Shown here piece by piece: positions 15,791 through 24,909 of a DNA stretch of 29,969 nucleotides; position 1 is the first letter of the stretch; every line of letters starts with the position of its first letter. The stretch spans positions 1 to 29,969 of the forward strand of contig JAHHRI010000013.1 in the NCBI GenBank assembly GCA_020025875.1, written 5' to 3'. The notes under the pieces were generated by a model that was not told the DNA's origin, made no database searches, and worked only from the letters and a program-made list of their open reading frames with translations. A program made the position numbers and the translations under genes. This stretch comes from Alphaproteobacteria bacterium. Its GTDB lineage: Bacteria; Pseudomonadota; Alphaproteobacteria; RF32; CAG-239.

Positions 15791-16519
15791 TTATTTTACT
15801 TTGTTGTAAGTCAGCGAGTATTGGTACACCGTAAAGCCGACCGGATTTTTCAATCTTCCCTTAAATTTCACTCTTTTGTTGCGGTAGCCTACTTTCAGGC
15901 TGGCTGTCCAGTAGTTAATCTCCGGCGTGTTTGAGTCAGGATACATATCACGCGTTTCATATTCCACCTGCCAGATCCCCGCTCCCAGTTCATTAACCGT
16001 CATAATCCGCACGTCTCGCACCATTTTCCGCGTACGGATCAAGTCCAGAGCGCGGTTGGCGGTGTTTTCCACAAAATCTTTATAAACAATGGGGCTGGAC
16101 ATTTCTTCAATCATCCCGCCGGGCATCCAACGGGCTTCCACTTCAGGAATATCGCGGTTGAACGAACTGCGAAGCAGCACATATTCGCGGACGAAAACTT
16201 CGGTAATTTCCTTTTCGTCTTCCATGTTGCGGTTAACCGGCTGAATATTGTAGACCTGTTCTTCTTTGTTTTGGAATGTGAGCAAAAAGGGCTCCACCCT
16301 ATACAGAGGAATGACCTGAGCAATCGCCAACAACAAGACGATGTTGCAACAAAAGCTGATTGCCGTGATGATGGCAAAGGCACGCGCCGTCCACAAATAT
16401 CGCTTTTCGGCAACATTGGCTACAAAGGCATCATGAGAAGATGCCGACAGTTCGGGTCGACGATCGCGTCCGGTCAACAGACGCTGATTTTGGTTGTTTA
16501 CCCCCAATTGCTGTACCAT
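15791..16519 (-). CDS. virB8: VirB8-family inner-membrane protein (second paralogue)
   Basis: A 242-residue bitopic protein: cytoplasmic N-terminus of about 45 residues, membrane span about 46-70, then a periplasmic NTF2-like VirB8 domain. Family features are VEPFLLTF after the membrane span, the central ETRDMY and NYWTASLKVGYR strands and the C-terminal KNPVGFTVYQYS motif. VirB8 nucleates the inner-membrane assembly and contacts VirB9 and VirB10. It starts 14 bp after virB7 and ends 14 bp before virB9. It is clearly homologous to, but diverged from, the VirB8 at 16841-17599. A VirB8 pair recalls DotI/DotJ, which form a mixed complex, so the two may form a hetero-oligomer. Confidence 0.93.
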   Translation of the reverse strand: MVQQLGVNNQNQRLLTGRDRRPELSASSHDAFVANVAEKRYLWTARAFAIITAISFCCNIVLLLAIAQVIPLYRVEPFLLTFQNKEEQVYNIQPVNRNMEDEKEITEVFVREYVLLRSSFNRDIPEVEARWMPGGMIEEMSSPIVYKDFVENTANRALDLIRTRKMVRDVRIMTVNELGAGIWQVEYETRDMYPDSNTPEINYWTASLKVGYRNKRVKFKGRLKNPVGFTVYQYSLTYNKVK

Positions 16520-16533
16520 GCCGGAAACTTTCT

Positions 16534-16722
16534 TCAGATTGTTTCAACAAACCAGTCGGGCAGCATTTTCGGCAGCTCAACTTGCATACACGCACAAGGC
16601 GAAAGTTTCAGTTCATCTGAGGCGCGCCCGACACCCACAGGCTCTGGTTCATAATAGGAACCGAACAGACCGCAGGCCGACAACAATAAAAGAATCAAGA
16701 CCAACATTACATTTTTATACAT
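16534..16722 (-). CDS. virB7: VirB7-like small outer-membrane lipoprotein
   Basis: A 62-residue protein with a lipoprotein signal peptide and lipobox LSAC (Cys17), followed by a short, Pro-containing mature region with two more cysteines close together (CAC) and a hydrophobic C-terminus. The size, lipobox and position just before virB8b and virB9 fit VirB7, the lipoprotein that stabilises VirB9. Sequence conservation in VirB7 is too low for more. The ATG at 16722 has GAGGA eight bases upstream. The 118-bp gap to the upstream virB8a is unusually long and AT-rich for this operon and might hold an internal promoter, but no strong -35/-10 pair is visible. Confidence 0.8.
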   Translation of the reverse strand: MYKNVMLVLILLLLSACGLFGSYYEPEPVGVGRASDELKLSPCACMQVELPKMLPDWFVETI

Positions 16723-16840
16723 CGAAACATCCTCGTTGCTGATAAGATATATTGAAATTAAACTTTTTTTTCATAAAAGTCTAACATTTTTTAAATAAAC
16801 TCTGATCTGCTTACGTTATAGAACAAAATGGTTAACAAAT

Positions 16841-17599
16841 TTACAAGAACTCAACTTCGCTTTGCGAATATCTTGTCACCGTAAAACCAAGGGGATTGAG
16901 CAGGCGCATACCCATAAAGGCACGTTCCGGAATGAAATAGGATGTTACCGACGCCGTCCAATAGTGAACCCGAAGAAATAAAGCGCCGGTTTCCGTGTTG
17001 CGGCGACGGGCAGAAACTTCGTAGGTTTTGAAATCGACTTTCCATACCGGACTTTTTTCGCCGCCGACACGGCCGATTGAGATAATTTCCACCTCTTGGC
17101 TGGTCTGGTTGTCGGTAATGTCTTTCCAGATGCCGTCGCGATATTTGCTAAATTCGCTAAAAACTTGGGGCGCGGAAAGATAGTTCAAAATGCCGCCGGC
17201 ATACCACCGCACCATCATTTCCCGTTCGTCGTTGATAATGGTATTGCGGTACAAAACATATTGACGCACAAAAGTTTCCATCATCATTTTTTTAGATGCC
17301 ATATCGTGAGCAATAGGCTCGTAGCGAACAATTTTGTCAGAAGAATCCTGATTAATAATCAGAAAAGGCTCCACCGTTACCTGCGGCGCCAAATTGAACA
17401 ACGACAGCGAAGCCGCAAGAAACAAAAGCAGCGAGGCGGCGGAAGTAACAATAAAAAAGCGGGAAAGCCACAGATAGTATACCATCTTGGCACTGATTTT
17501 TTCCTGCTCCTTACGCCCTAAAAAACGATATTCCCTTCCGTTCTTATCGGTAATAGCCAGAATTTTGCTATTTTCAAGGATTTTGCTGAATTTGTTCAT
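16841..17599 (-). CDS. virB8: VirB8-family inner-membrane protein (first paralogue)
   Basis: A 252-residue bitopic protein: cytoplasmic tail 1-45, membrane span about 46-68, then the periplasmic NTF2-like domain. VirB8 hallmarks are VEPFLIINQ, FVRQYVLYRNTI, VHYWTASVTSYF and the C-terminal LLNPLGFTVTRYSQSEVEFL motif. It keeps the NPLGF motif better than its paralogue at 15791-16519 (NPVGF). It lies 12 bp after the 1,261-aa secreted protein, with a weak AGAAAG Shine-Dalgarno. As an inner-membrane assembly factor it probably pairs with the other VirB8. Confidence 0.95.
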   Translation of the reverse strand: MNKFSKILENSKILAITDKNGREYRFLGRKEQEKISAKMVYYLWLSRFFIVTSAASLLLFLAASLSLFNLAPQVTVEPFLIINQDSSDKIVRYEPIAHDMASKKMMMETFVRQYVLYRNTIINDEREMMVRWYAGGILNYLSAPQVFSEFSKYRDGIWKDITDNQTSQEVEIISIGRVGGEKSPVWKVDFKTYEVSARRRNTETGALFLRVHYWTASVTSYFIPERAFMGMRLLNPLGFTVTRYSQSEVEFL

Positions 17600-17611
17600 C
17601 TTTTGCTTTCT

Positions 17612-20600
17612 TTAATACGCGCTGCACAGCGGCTTTTCGTAGTTGTCTATCTCTTTACGAATGGCGTTCAGAGCTTCCTGTTGCGACTTTTGCATCACTT
17701 CCATGTTGGCTTTTTCTCCGACAATCGCCTCACTGAGCAAGCTGCCGGCGGCGGTTGAATTGTTCAGATTAATCAAAGCTTCTTGATCCTGAACCAGTGC
17801 CGCACGGGTGTTCTCCACCTTTTCGTAACGCTCTTTAACAACCGGATTGGCATGGTTGACAATCGAAATATCCGATGCTGCGCGACCGACAAAATTGCTC
17901 TTATATTCGATCAGTTTGTTACGAATATAAGTATATTCCTCATCATTGGCAAGGTCAAAATCATCGGCAAGCTTAAATCCCATCTCGTTTAGCATTTCCT
18001 TAATTGTCTTTTTGGCATCGGCAATGCTTAAAGACAATTCGTCTATATTTTTACGAATGCTGTTTTCCTTATCCACAAAATGCAGGAAATTTCCGATCTG
18101 GTTATGCGCGTACATCGACTTCTGATAAACATTGTCACGCACCTCGTATTTGAAATTGTCGCCGTTGGCCTTGTCCTCAAGCTCCAGCATACGTTCATAA
18201 ATATTGTAGGCCGTGTCGCTAAATTTTAATTTACCGCCGCTGTAGGCAAAAAGCGTTCCCAGCTCGGAAGGGGAAACAACTGCCGGTGTTTTTTGCGTGC
18301 CGGCACGGACGGTTTCACCCAACTCCAGATCGGTAATTGTATAATAAAGCGTTCCCGTAACCAAGATATCGCCGCATATCGGTCTTTTCGGAGAATCGTT
18401 CGGGCTGACCAGATATTGACCGCTGGTTTGTGCCAAATCCACCTTGGAAGCGGCAACATCAACCGTATATTTGCCCAAGCGGCAGGGATACAGGGCTCCC
18501 CGCATCAAATATTTACTTTCCCCGCCTTGCTCCAGCAGAGAAGTCAAATTGAGCCCCTTTTCCACAAACGCATCATCTGCCAACATCTGCCGCCAGATCT
18601 CCGGTATTTCTCCGCCATATTCAAGAATCGACGACTTGGCGACAATACCGTCGTTTGTCTTGTTGATGTTTTTATAATCTGTCGCATCAAAATGGACAAT
18701 ATCCCGCGGGGACGGATAACGCTCAAAAACAGGCGCTTTGGGAGCCGTAAAGTCACGCGCTTTGGCCGGCAGACCTACAAAATATTCCTTGTCCGCCGTG
18801 CCGCAGGCAGCCGTCCCGCAAATCTGCTCCGTTACCGCCTTCAACAGCGCTCCCGAAAGCATTGAAGCAACTGCGGAGGAGGCGTTGCCGCCGACAACCG
18901 AAACCGCCGAGCGGATAAATTGCTCACGCGGCATATCCTGCAGATCTTTGATCAGCTCCTTATGACGTTTGACAACCACGCCGTTGTTTTGGGTTTCGTA
19001 TAAACCGTCACCCAAACGATATATGTCCTGACGCGCCTTGTCGATCAGCTTAATTGCATAGCTTTTGGCTTCGGAAACCAAGCCATCGGCATCGGAAACA
19101 ACCGAACTGAGACCAAAATCGTCAATCCCCGATTGCTCGATTAAGGAAGCCAATGTCGGGGCTTTCGTGCCGGCGGCAGACTTTTCCAGTTTGGCGGTAT
19201 ATTCTGCCTCAACGGCAGACTTGCGGTTTAAATAATCTTCTTCAACAGAGGCTATTTTTTGGTTTAACGAATCAATTTTTTTATTCAGTTCGTTGCGCTG
19301 CTCTTCGGAAGCTTTCACTTCTGTCTGCAACGTTGAGGTCAAAGCCATGTTTGCCGTCATCTGTTTGCTGCCGTCTTTAAAATTGCTCCGTGCCATTTCA
19401 TACAACACAGAATCATCGGTCGTACCTCGACGGTTCATCAGTTTGATGTTGTTGTACGAACTTTCGGTTTTTGCCTGACCGGCAGCAACTTCGGAATCTG
19501 CCAAACTGATTTGATCATTTAATTGGCTGATTTTGGCAGAAATTTTATCTTGTTGCGCCGAAAGTTTTTCTTTGGCAGCCAAATAAGGCTTAAGCGCATT
19601 TTTTCGGGCTTGGTCAATTTTTGCAACCGCGGCCATTTTTTCTTTAACCAGCCCGCCGGAACCGGTTGCACCCAAATCTTTGTCCGCCATATATCCTGCC
19701 AACTGCTGCAGACCTCGCTGAGCGGCGCTTTTAGTCATTCCGTCCGGACGATCATCATTGATCAGCTGCGCAATTTTCAGCGCAACGGAAGTTAAATCCA
19801 AATGGCGTATATAGGTTTTCATATTTTCGTATTTGCCGTCAATATACTGATTATAAAAGCTCTTCTGATCCTGCCACAAGGGATAGGGGTGCTCTGCTTT
19901 GCCGTAAATCGGCTTGCTGGCATACTGATCTGCTGCCAAAATCTTCGCCGCCTGCGCACCAATCTGCCAAGTAACCAATTCCACCTCTCGGGCGGCGGCG
20001 GAAAATTCATCTTCCTTGCTTGGGTTGGCAAGCGCATTGGCAGAATCTATCGAGGCCGCTTTTTGGCTGACGTTTTCAAGGTTGCCGAGATCGCCGCCGT
20101 CAACTTTGACACCTAAATTCAACGTAGCAAACGAATCGACATCCAATCCGGCGGTTTTATCCGCATTGGCCACTTGATAAGCTGCAACCGCCCAACCGGA
20201 AAGCCCGCCGCGACTGTCATAATCTGTAGGGTTCGCAGGAGCCGTCAGGGTTCCGTACCAAACTTTTTCCGGCTGACGGTAGCGTCGGCCGAGATATTGA
20301 ACAACGCATTTGTCGGACGAAACAACCGCCTGCGCTGCTTTCTCGTGCATTTGCTTAAACAAAGCATATTGTTTAAAAAGATGACGATATGAAGGGAGCA
20401 AACGAAGTGTGTTATGCGCCTTGAGGGCGTTGTTCAACGACTTTTGCGCGCCTGAAATAACCCCCAAATCGGCCAGTTCTCTTTCGTTGCCCGCCATCAG
20501 GGATTTTGCTTCCGGCGCTTTGGGAATGGCAAAGTTGACCACGGTGTAGGAGGAAGTTTGCCGCTGCTTGGTATCGGTTTGCGGTTCGGCGGTAAGGGAC

Positions 20601-21397
20601 GCCGTGCTGCCACTGACAAACTGAGCAAAAGCCAGCTTGCTGCTGAAATACCGAGAGGCTGCCGACTTTTTCCCCTCGCCTTCCTCTTCTTTCGTTTGAT
20701 ACGGCGCGGGGAGAATTGTCTTGCGGTAAATGGCTCTGGCCACATAATATTGAGAATAAAGAGCCATCACCTCTTCGGTCACTTTCAAGACATCGTTAAA
20801 TTTTTTATGCGCCAAATAGAGGTTGTAGTAGTTGCCATTTTCATCGGAAGATGACACAGATCCGGCATTGCCTCCCGCCGGAGCCACCGCATCTTTCGAA
20901 AAAGTATCTATTTCCGTACGCAGGCTGTTTAACTGAGATTCCAACTTCTTTGCCGCCGTTTGAATTTCGATCATGGTGTCATAATAAAATTCCGCCGCCT
21001 CTTTTTCATAAAACCGGTTTACCCGCTGATCGGAAGACGGATATTGCAAAAACAGCTCGTTAATTGCCGCCTGAACGGCAACGGGATCATAAATGTCTAC
21101 CGATGAGCTTTCGGCAAACTGTTTGGTCCCCGGCACTTTTTGGACGGCGTTTTTGAGCTTGCCTAAATATGAACTGACTCGCGCTTTCAGCTTGGTCACT
21201 TTTTCTTTGGCAAATTTGACGGCTTCGTCCGCCATTGTCTGAATCTGCTCAAAAACCGGCGTGATTGCCGCCGCCGCATCTCCGGCAAAGTCAAAAGTGG
21301 CACCGGCCACCAACTGAGATTGAGCCGGAGAGCTCACACCCAACATCAGCGACACCAAGAGAACGCCAAGATAAAATTTATTGTTTTTTCTCATCAT
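17612..21397 (-). CDS. Giant secreted coiled-coil protein of unknown function (T4SS cluster)
   Basis: A 1,261-residue protein with a signal peptide (residues 1-27, cleavage near AQS|Q). Predicted features by eye are helical N-terminal segments at 40-165, a compact region with single Cys364 and the motif YLGRRYRQPEKVWYG (368-382), a long heptad-rich coiled coil (about 600-740), a Cys pair in the motif QICGTAACG and an acidic helical C-terminal part ending in a Cys four residues from the end. I start at 21397 (ATGATG with GGGAG upstream), not at an earlier ATG that would lie deep in the preceding gene. It has no polytopic membrane segments, so it is not VirB6. It lies at the VirB5/VirB6 position between VirB4 and VirB8. 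A periplasmic or surface scaffold or adhesin-like tip role is inference. Family not recognised. Confidence 0.85.
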   Translation of the reverse strand: MMRKNNKFYLGVLLVSLMLGVSSPAQSQLVAGATFDFAGDAAAAITPVFEQIQTMADEAVKFAKEKVTKLKARVSSYLGKLKNAVQKVPGTKQFAESSSVDIYDPVAVQAAINELFLQYPSSDQRVNRFYEKEAAEFYYDTMIEIQTAAKKLESQLNSLRTEIDTFSKDAVAPAGGNAGSVSSSDENGNYYNLYLAHKKFNDVLKVTEEVMALYSQYYVARAIYRKTILPAPYQTKEEEGEGKKSAASRYFSSKLAFAQFVSGSTASLTAEPQTDTKQRQTSSYTVVNFAIPKAPEAKSLMAGNERELADLGVISGAQKSLNNALKAHNTLRLLPSYRHLFKQYALFKQMHEKAAQAVVSSDKCVVQYLGRRYRQPEKVWYGTLTAPANPTDYDSRGGLSGWAVAAYQVANADKTAGLDVDSFATLNLGVKVDGGDLGNLENVSQKAASIDSANALANPSKEDEFSAAAREVELVTWQIGAQAAKILAADQYASKPIYGKAEHPYPLWQDQKSFYNQYIDGKYENMKTYIRHLDLTSVALKIAQLINDDRPDGMTKSAAQRGLQQLAGYMADKDLGATGSGGLVKEKMAAVAKIDQARKNALKPYLAAKEKLSAQQDKISAKISQLNDQISLADSEVAAGQAKTESSYNNIKLMNRRGTTDDSVLYEMARSNFKDGSKQMTANMALTSTLQTEVKASEEQRNELNKKIDSLNQKIASVEEDYLNRKSAVEAEYTAKLEKSAAGTKAPTLASLIEQSGIDDFGLSSVVSDADGLVSEAKSYAIKLIDKARQDIYRLGDGLYETQNNGVVVKRHKELIKDLQDMPREQFIRSAVSVVGGNASSAVASMLSGALLKAVTEQICGTAACGTADKEYFVGLPAKARDFTAPKAPVFERYPSPRDIVHFDATDYKNINKTNDGIVAKSSILEYGGEIPEIWRQMLADDAFVEKGLNLTSLLEQGGESKYLMRGALYPCRLGKYTVDVAASKVDLAQTSGQYLVSPNDSPKRPICGDILVTGTLYYTITDLELGETVRAGTQKTPAVVSPSELGTLFAYSGGKLKFSDTAYNIYERMLELEDKANGDNFKYEVRDNVYQKSMYAHNQIGNFLHFVDKENSIRKNIDELSLSIADAKKTIKEMLNEMGFKLADDFDLANDEEYTYIRNKLIEYKSNFVGRAASDISIVNHANPVVKERYEKVENTRAALVQDQEALINLNNSTAAGSLLSEAIVGEKANMEVMQKSQQEALNAIRKEIDNYEKPLCSAY

Positions 21398-22631
21398 TCT
21401 TAGCTCCCGTTGTTGCTGTGTTTTCACTTTCCGTCGAATCGCCCGCGCCCGCACTCATGTGTTTGCGCCCTTCCGTCAAAATATTTGCACTGCTCGGCGT
21501 TATTTCTTTCTCAAGCTCTTTCAGCTTTTCCGGTTTTTCTCCGCCCTTCGCTTCACGTTCGGCCTCTGTTGGCGGCGTAAAACGATAGTTATCAAGGTTA
21601 AAATCACCGGCGGCCTGAACCGGATTGGCAGCCGTAAAGTTTTCCAGCGCCAGATCTTTGGCCACATCAAGCTGCATCTTTTGCAGTAAAATTTCGGTAA
21701 AATTCAACAATGCCTGAATGTTGTCCGTTTTCATTTTTACCAATATTCCGACAGAGCCGCCCAAACTTTCAAATTCTGCCGACGAAAGTTTGTTCTTGTC
21801 TGCCTTTTCGTTGTCTTCTGCCAACATCGACTTGATCAACATGGCGCGTCCTGCGGCTTTGCTCAACATCTTGTAGTAGTTGACTCGATAAATGGCGGCA
21901 TAAGTTTCCATCACATGGGGATCCACCTCGGTATCCGCCCCCGGCAGCAATGTTTCTGCCGTGAGGTTCAGGTCTTTTGCAGAATCGTAGCTGTCGGAAA
22001 TGGTCGTAATCGAAGAAATCAGCTCGCTGGCTTTGTTTTTCATTTCGCCGATTTGGTTGGCAAGATTGCCGATTTTCTTTTCCGTGCTCCTATTGATCTG
22101 GCGTGTTTCCTTAATCAGCTTTTCTGAAATTTTCTTCTTTTCTTTTTCGTTCTTCTCGGCTTGTTTTTGATATTTTTTAATCTTTTTCTGGTTCTGTTCT
22201 TCTGCGATTTTTTTGTTCAGCTCTCGCGTATTGGCATCCAGTTCGGCAATTTTGGCATTGGCCTCACGAGTTTTGGCAACAATTTCAACCGCCGCATCCT
22301 CTTTGGTTTTGCTTTGCTCGGCTTCCATCTCGCTCATCTTGTCCAGCATCTCGCCGAGATTGTTGAGGTTGATCCCCTTAAACTCTTTCAACATCTTGGT
22401 GGCAAATTCGTAAGCTTCCTTGGCACCTTTTCCGTATGTAATGGCCGTTTGCACAATCGCCGCCTGCTGCAAGCCTTTACTCGCCGTCTGCGAACTGGTG
22501 TTGCCATAGGAAACAACTTCGTTGCCGATGGTCCCCGCATCAAGCTTAAACGGTGGCAACAAAAAGGCTTCTGCCGAAAAAACCGGAAGAAAAACACTCA
22601 AGAAAACAAGGCTGAGAAGATTTTTGTTCAT
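21378..22631 (-). CDS. Secreted coiled-coil protein, T4SS cluster
   Basis: A 417-residue protein with a signal peptide (cleavage after SAEA, residue 22). Residues about 85-215 are a strongly heptad-patterned, Lys/Glu-rich coiled coil. The C-terminal part is helical, then charged and disordered (Pro/Glu/Lys, then Ser/Thr/Gly-rich). The ATG at 22631 overlaps the stop of the previous gene (ATGA), and its 3' end overlaps the next gene by 20 bp, so translation is tightly coupled. VirB5 proteins are periplasmic helical bundles and minor pilins, and this gene stands where VirB5 should be, but it is about twice as long. Whether it is VirB5, a VirB5 chaperone or a new scaffold cannot be told from sequence alone. 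Confidence 0.85.
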   Translation of the reverse strand: MNKNLLSLVFLSVFLPVFSAEAFLLPPFKLDAGTIGNEVVSYGNTSSQTASKGLQQAAIVQTAITYGKGAKEAYEFATKMLKEFKGINLNNLGEMLDKMSEMEAEQSKTKEDAAVEIVAKTREANAKIAELDANTRELNKKIAEEQNQKKIKKYQKQAEKNEKEKKKISEKLIKETRQINRSTEKKIGNLANQIGEMKNKASELISSITTISDSYDSAKDLNLTAETLLPGADTEVDPHVMETYAAIYRVNYYKMLSKAAGRAMLIKSMLAEDNEKADKNKLSSAEFESLGGSVGILVKMKTDNIQALLNFTEILLQKMQLDVAKDLALENFTAANPVQAAGDFNLDNYRFTPPTEAEREAKGGEKPEKLKELEKEITPSSANILTEGRKHMSAGAGDSTESENTATTGAKNDEKKQ

Positions 22632-23290
22632 TGATCGTCTCCTTCCGCTTCACCGTCACTTTTGTTGCTAAAACGCTGTGCCATTTCTACCAGTTGCAAT
22701 TCGTAAATAGCTGACTGCATATCCCAGATGTGTGAGAAACGTCTGGCATTTTCCATGGCTTCTTTGGTGGCAGCCGACTGAAGAATCTCGCGGCTGTCTT
22801 TGGCTTTGACCGGCTTGTCGGCAGCACGGTGATTTTTTCGCGTTTTGGTCATATTGGTACGCAACGTCAAGGCGTATGCATACATCCGGCTTAAATTTTC
22901 GCGACGGATGGCATCTGTCGTGTCTTTGTTGATAAAATAAGTTTTGTCCTGATCTTGGTCGGTGTACTGAGGAATGATGTTTTCCTCCACCGCTCCTTCC
23001 AAACCTTTGACATCACCCACCTTTTCGGCTATGGCTCCAAGCAGTTTCACATCAACTTTCTTCACATTTAGAATATTGCTTTTAACGTCCTTCAACGGGC
23101 CGAAACTCCCCTGACGGGCAGCGTTTAAGGCTGCCTGAACTTTTTTCAGTTCTTCCTGAACATTTTGAGCCTCTTTCTGCACGTCTTCCAATTTTCCGAG
23201 AACGGTTTCAACCGCCTCAAAGTCGGCATAAGCGCAGCTGCCGCCCAACAGAGAGAAAAGCAATGTCCAAGCAAAAAGTGTTTTCATCAT
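22628..23290 (-). CDS. Small secreted helical protein, VirB5-like by size and position
   Basis: A 220-residue protein with a signal peptide (cleavage near AYA|D, residue 22). A short coiled coil (residues about 25-60) is followed by a central region and a helical C-terminus (NARRFSHIWDMQSAIYELQ). The size, export signal and helical character fit the VirB5 minor-pilin family, which caps the T-pilus. Recognition is weak because VirB5 is poorly conserved. The start codons ATGATG overlap the previous stop, and the end overlaps the next start (ATGA), so it forms one translational block with both neighbours. Confidence 0.8.
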   Translation of the reverse strand: MMKTLFAWTLLFSLLGGSCAYADFEAVETVLGKLEDVQKEAQNVQEELKKVQAALNAARQGSFGPLKDVKSNILNVKKVDVKLLGAIAEKVGDVKGLEGAVEENIIPQYTDQDQDKTYFINKDTTDAIRRENLSRMYAYALTLRTNMTKTRKNHRAADKPVKAKDSREILQSAATKEAMENARRFSHIWDMQSAIYELQLVEMAQRFSNKSDGEAEGDDQ

Positions 23291-24834
23291 TTTTCTCCAC
23301 CGGCGTCACTCTTTTGATCCAGATCGGAATCGCCCAGCACATCCTTGTGAGCAGCGCATATCTGTTCTACCGTTTCAAGAATGATTTGAGAGGCAAAATT
23401 CATGGAGATCCGATTTAAAAGCAACTGCGTTTGATAATTACTCATGGCAATGACGGTCAAATCACCGCGGACATCTGTCGAATCTGCCGCCAACTTATCC
23501 TGTTCGTCCAACGTATCGCCGTAGTTGGCCGCCTCATATTTTGCATTTGTCGCTTCTGCCAACAGCGCAACCACCGCGTTATAGACCATTTTTCGGCAAT
23601 CTTTCATGCTGAGGTTAGAATCGAAACTGTTGTCGGCATTATTTTCGCGAATGATTTTTTCAATACATTCATTGCGCGTTTTCTCATCGTTGATAAAGCT
23701 CTGCGCGCTGATTTCGCAACGCTGCGCCATCGGCACGATATAAACGTTGCCGACATAGCTGTTGCCGACGTCTTCACCATCGCCGACCGAACTGGCAAAC
23801 GCCATATCTTCGTGTTGGCTGTATGTGCTGCGAGAAACTTTTTCAACACGGTTCACCGACGGGGAAACCCGAAACCGCTGTCTTTGTATCGGTTCAACTC
23901 TCTTTGTCGGCGTTTCTGTCCGAACAACCGCGGGAGCGGCAGACACACCGCCGACAGAAAGCTTTTCCGCCTCTGGTTTAACCACAGCGTCAACTTTCGG
24001 CTCAATCCGAACCATGCCGGCTCGGTTATTGCCATTGAGCGCCTCGGGCCGCACGAAAGCGCGACGCAGGCTTGGGGAATTTTCATTTTCTTCGGACATA
24101 AGCCCCGCCTTGCCGACAACTTCCGCGTTCATTTGCTCGGCAGGAACATTCCGTATCTGCCATTGCTCGCGCGGCGACATTTCCGAGATTTCGACACCGC
24201 TTACGTCATCGCCGGGGACACCGTCCAGATTTTCTCCACCGGCAGCGTCTTCGTCCTCGTATTCATCTTCATAGACCCGATCGGCTGAACTCATGGCCGA
24301 AAACGCATCGCCGATTTCCACATTGTTTTCATAAGTATCTTCGGTTACGCCTTTAACGGAGGCCATTGCCGCTGTCGGCATTTCGTCCAACCCGTTTTCC
24401 GTTTCTTCGTTATATTCTTCTTGTGTTTCCGGCTGGTTTTGCTGACCGTCTTCCACATTGTCCATAGCTGCCTGATAGGCGTCTTTTTGCGCCTGCACTT
24501 CGGCATCGTGAGCAGCCTTTGCCGCCTTTGCCTCTTCTTTGCGCGCCATAACTTTCTTGGCTATCTCTATCCCTTTGCTGATTTTCTCGCCATAGTGCTC
24601 TTTAAATTTGGAAATTGAAGCAGCCGCGTCGCCCACGATGGTATTAAGCTCACCGACTTTGTTGGTGATATCGCTGATTCCTTTCAGGTTTTCGGAACCG
24701 TTTTTCACAATACTGACCGTACCAGAGATGTTGGCAGCATCAAAAGTCGGCAACCCTGCATCCGCTGTTGCGGCAACAAACAAAACGGCACCCGCGCCCA
24801 GAATGCCCGAACCAATGCGCTTAATATTTACCAT
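23287..24834 (-). CDS. Secreted VirB5/TrbJ-like protein with acidic linker
   Basis: A 515-residue protein. Signal peptide with cleavage near ADA|G (residue 26). The mature N-terminus GLPTFDAANISGTVS resembles the 'IPVfDxaNl' opening of VirB5/TrbJ proteins. An Ala/Lys helix (about 75-125) is followed by an acidic, Asn/Gln-rich low-complexity stretch (about 130-215), a Val/Arg/Pro-rich linker (about 255-335), and a C-terminal helical domain (about 360-515) with four cysteines. It is the first gene after virB4, the normal virB5 position. GGAGG lies five bases before the ATG at 24834. The best VirB5 candidate in the window on N-terminal motif and position, but much longer than the usual approximately 220 aa. 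Confidence 0.8.
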   Translation of the reverse strand: MVNIKRIGSGILGAGAVLFVAATADAGLPTFDAANISGTVSIVKNGSENLKGISDITNKVGELNTIVGDAAASISKFKEHYGEKISKGIEIAKKVMARKEEAKAAKAAHDAEVQAQKDAYQAAMDNVEDGQQNQPETQEEYNEETENGLDEMPTAAMASVKGVTEDTYENNVEIGDAFSAMSSADRVYEDEYEDEDAAGGENLDGVPGDDVSGVEISEMSPREQWQIRNVPAEQMNAEVVGKAGLMSEENENSPSLRRAFVRPEALNGNNRAGMVRIEPKVDAVVKPEAEKLSVGGVSAAPAVVRTETPTKRVEPIQRQRFRVSPSVNRVEKVSRSTYSQHEDMAFASSVGDGEDVGNSYVGNVYIVPMAQRCEISAQSFINDEKTRNECIEKIIRENNADNSFDSNLSMKDCRKMVYNAVVALLAEATNAKYEAANYGDTLDEQDKLAADSTDVRGDLTVIAMSNYQTQLLLNRISMNFASQIILETVEQICAAHKDVLGDSDLDQKSDAGGEK

Positions 24835-24909
24835 ACCACCCTCCGTCTTGGTCTATGTCATTTTAATAATAGCAAAAAAAAACCATTTGATAAATCTATT
24901 TTATGCCTT

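Noticed and set aside
17612..21397. Giant exported protein considered as VirB6
   Set aside because: VirB6 has several membrane helices; this protein has only a signal peptide and soluble, coiled-coil sequence.
22628..23290. Possible lipobox in the 220-aa exported protein (GGSC)
   Set aside because: The residue at -3 is Gly rather than Leu/Val/Ile, and a good signal peptidase I site (AYA|D) follows, so a lipoprotein is less likely.
23431..24288. A 285-codon plus-strand frame antisense to the VirB5/TrbJ-like gene
   Set aside because: No coherent domain. The minus-strand gene has a signal peptide, good Shine-Dalgarno and overlaps its neighbour in the operon.
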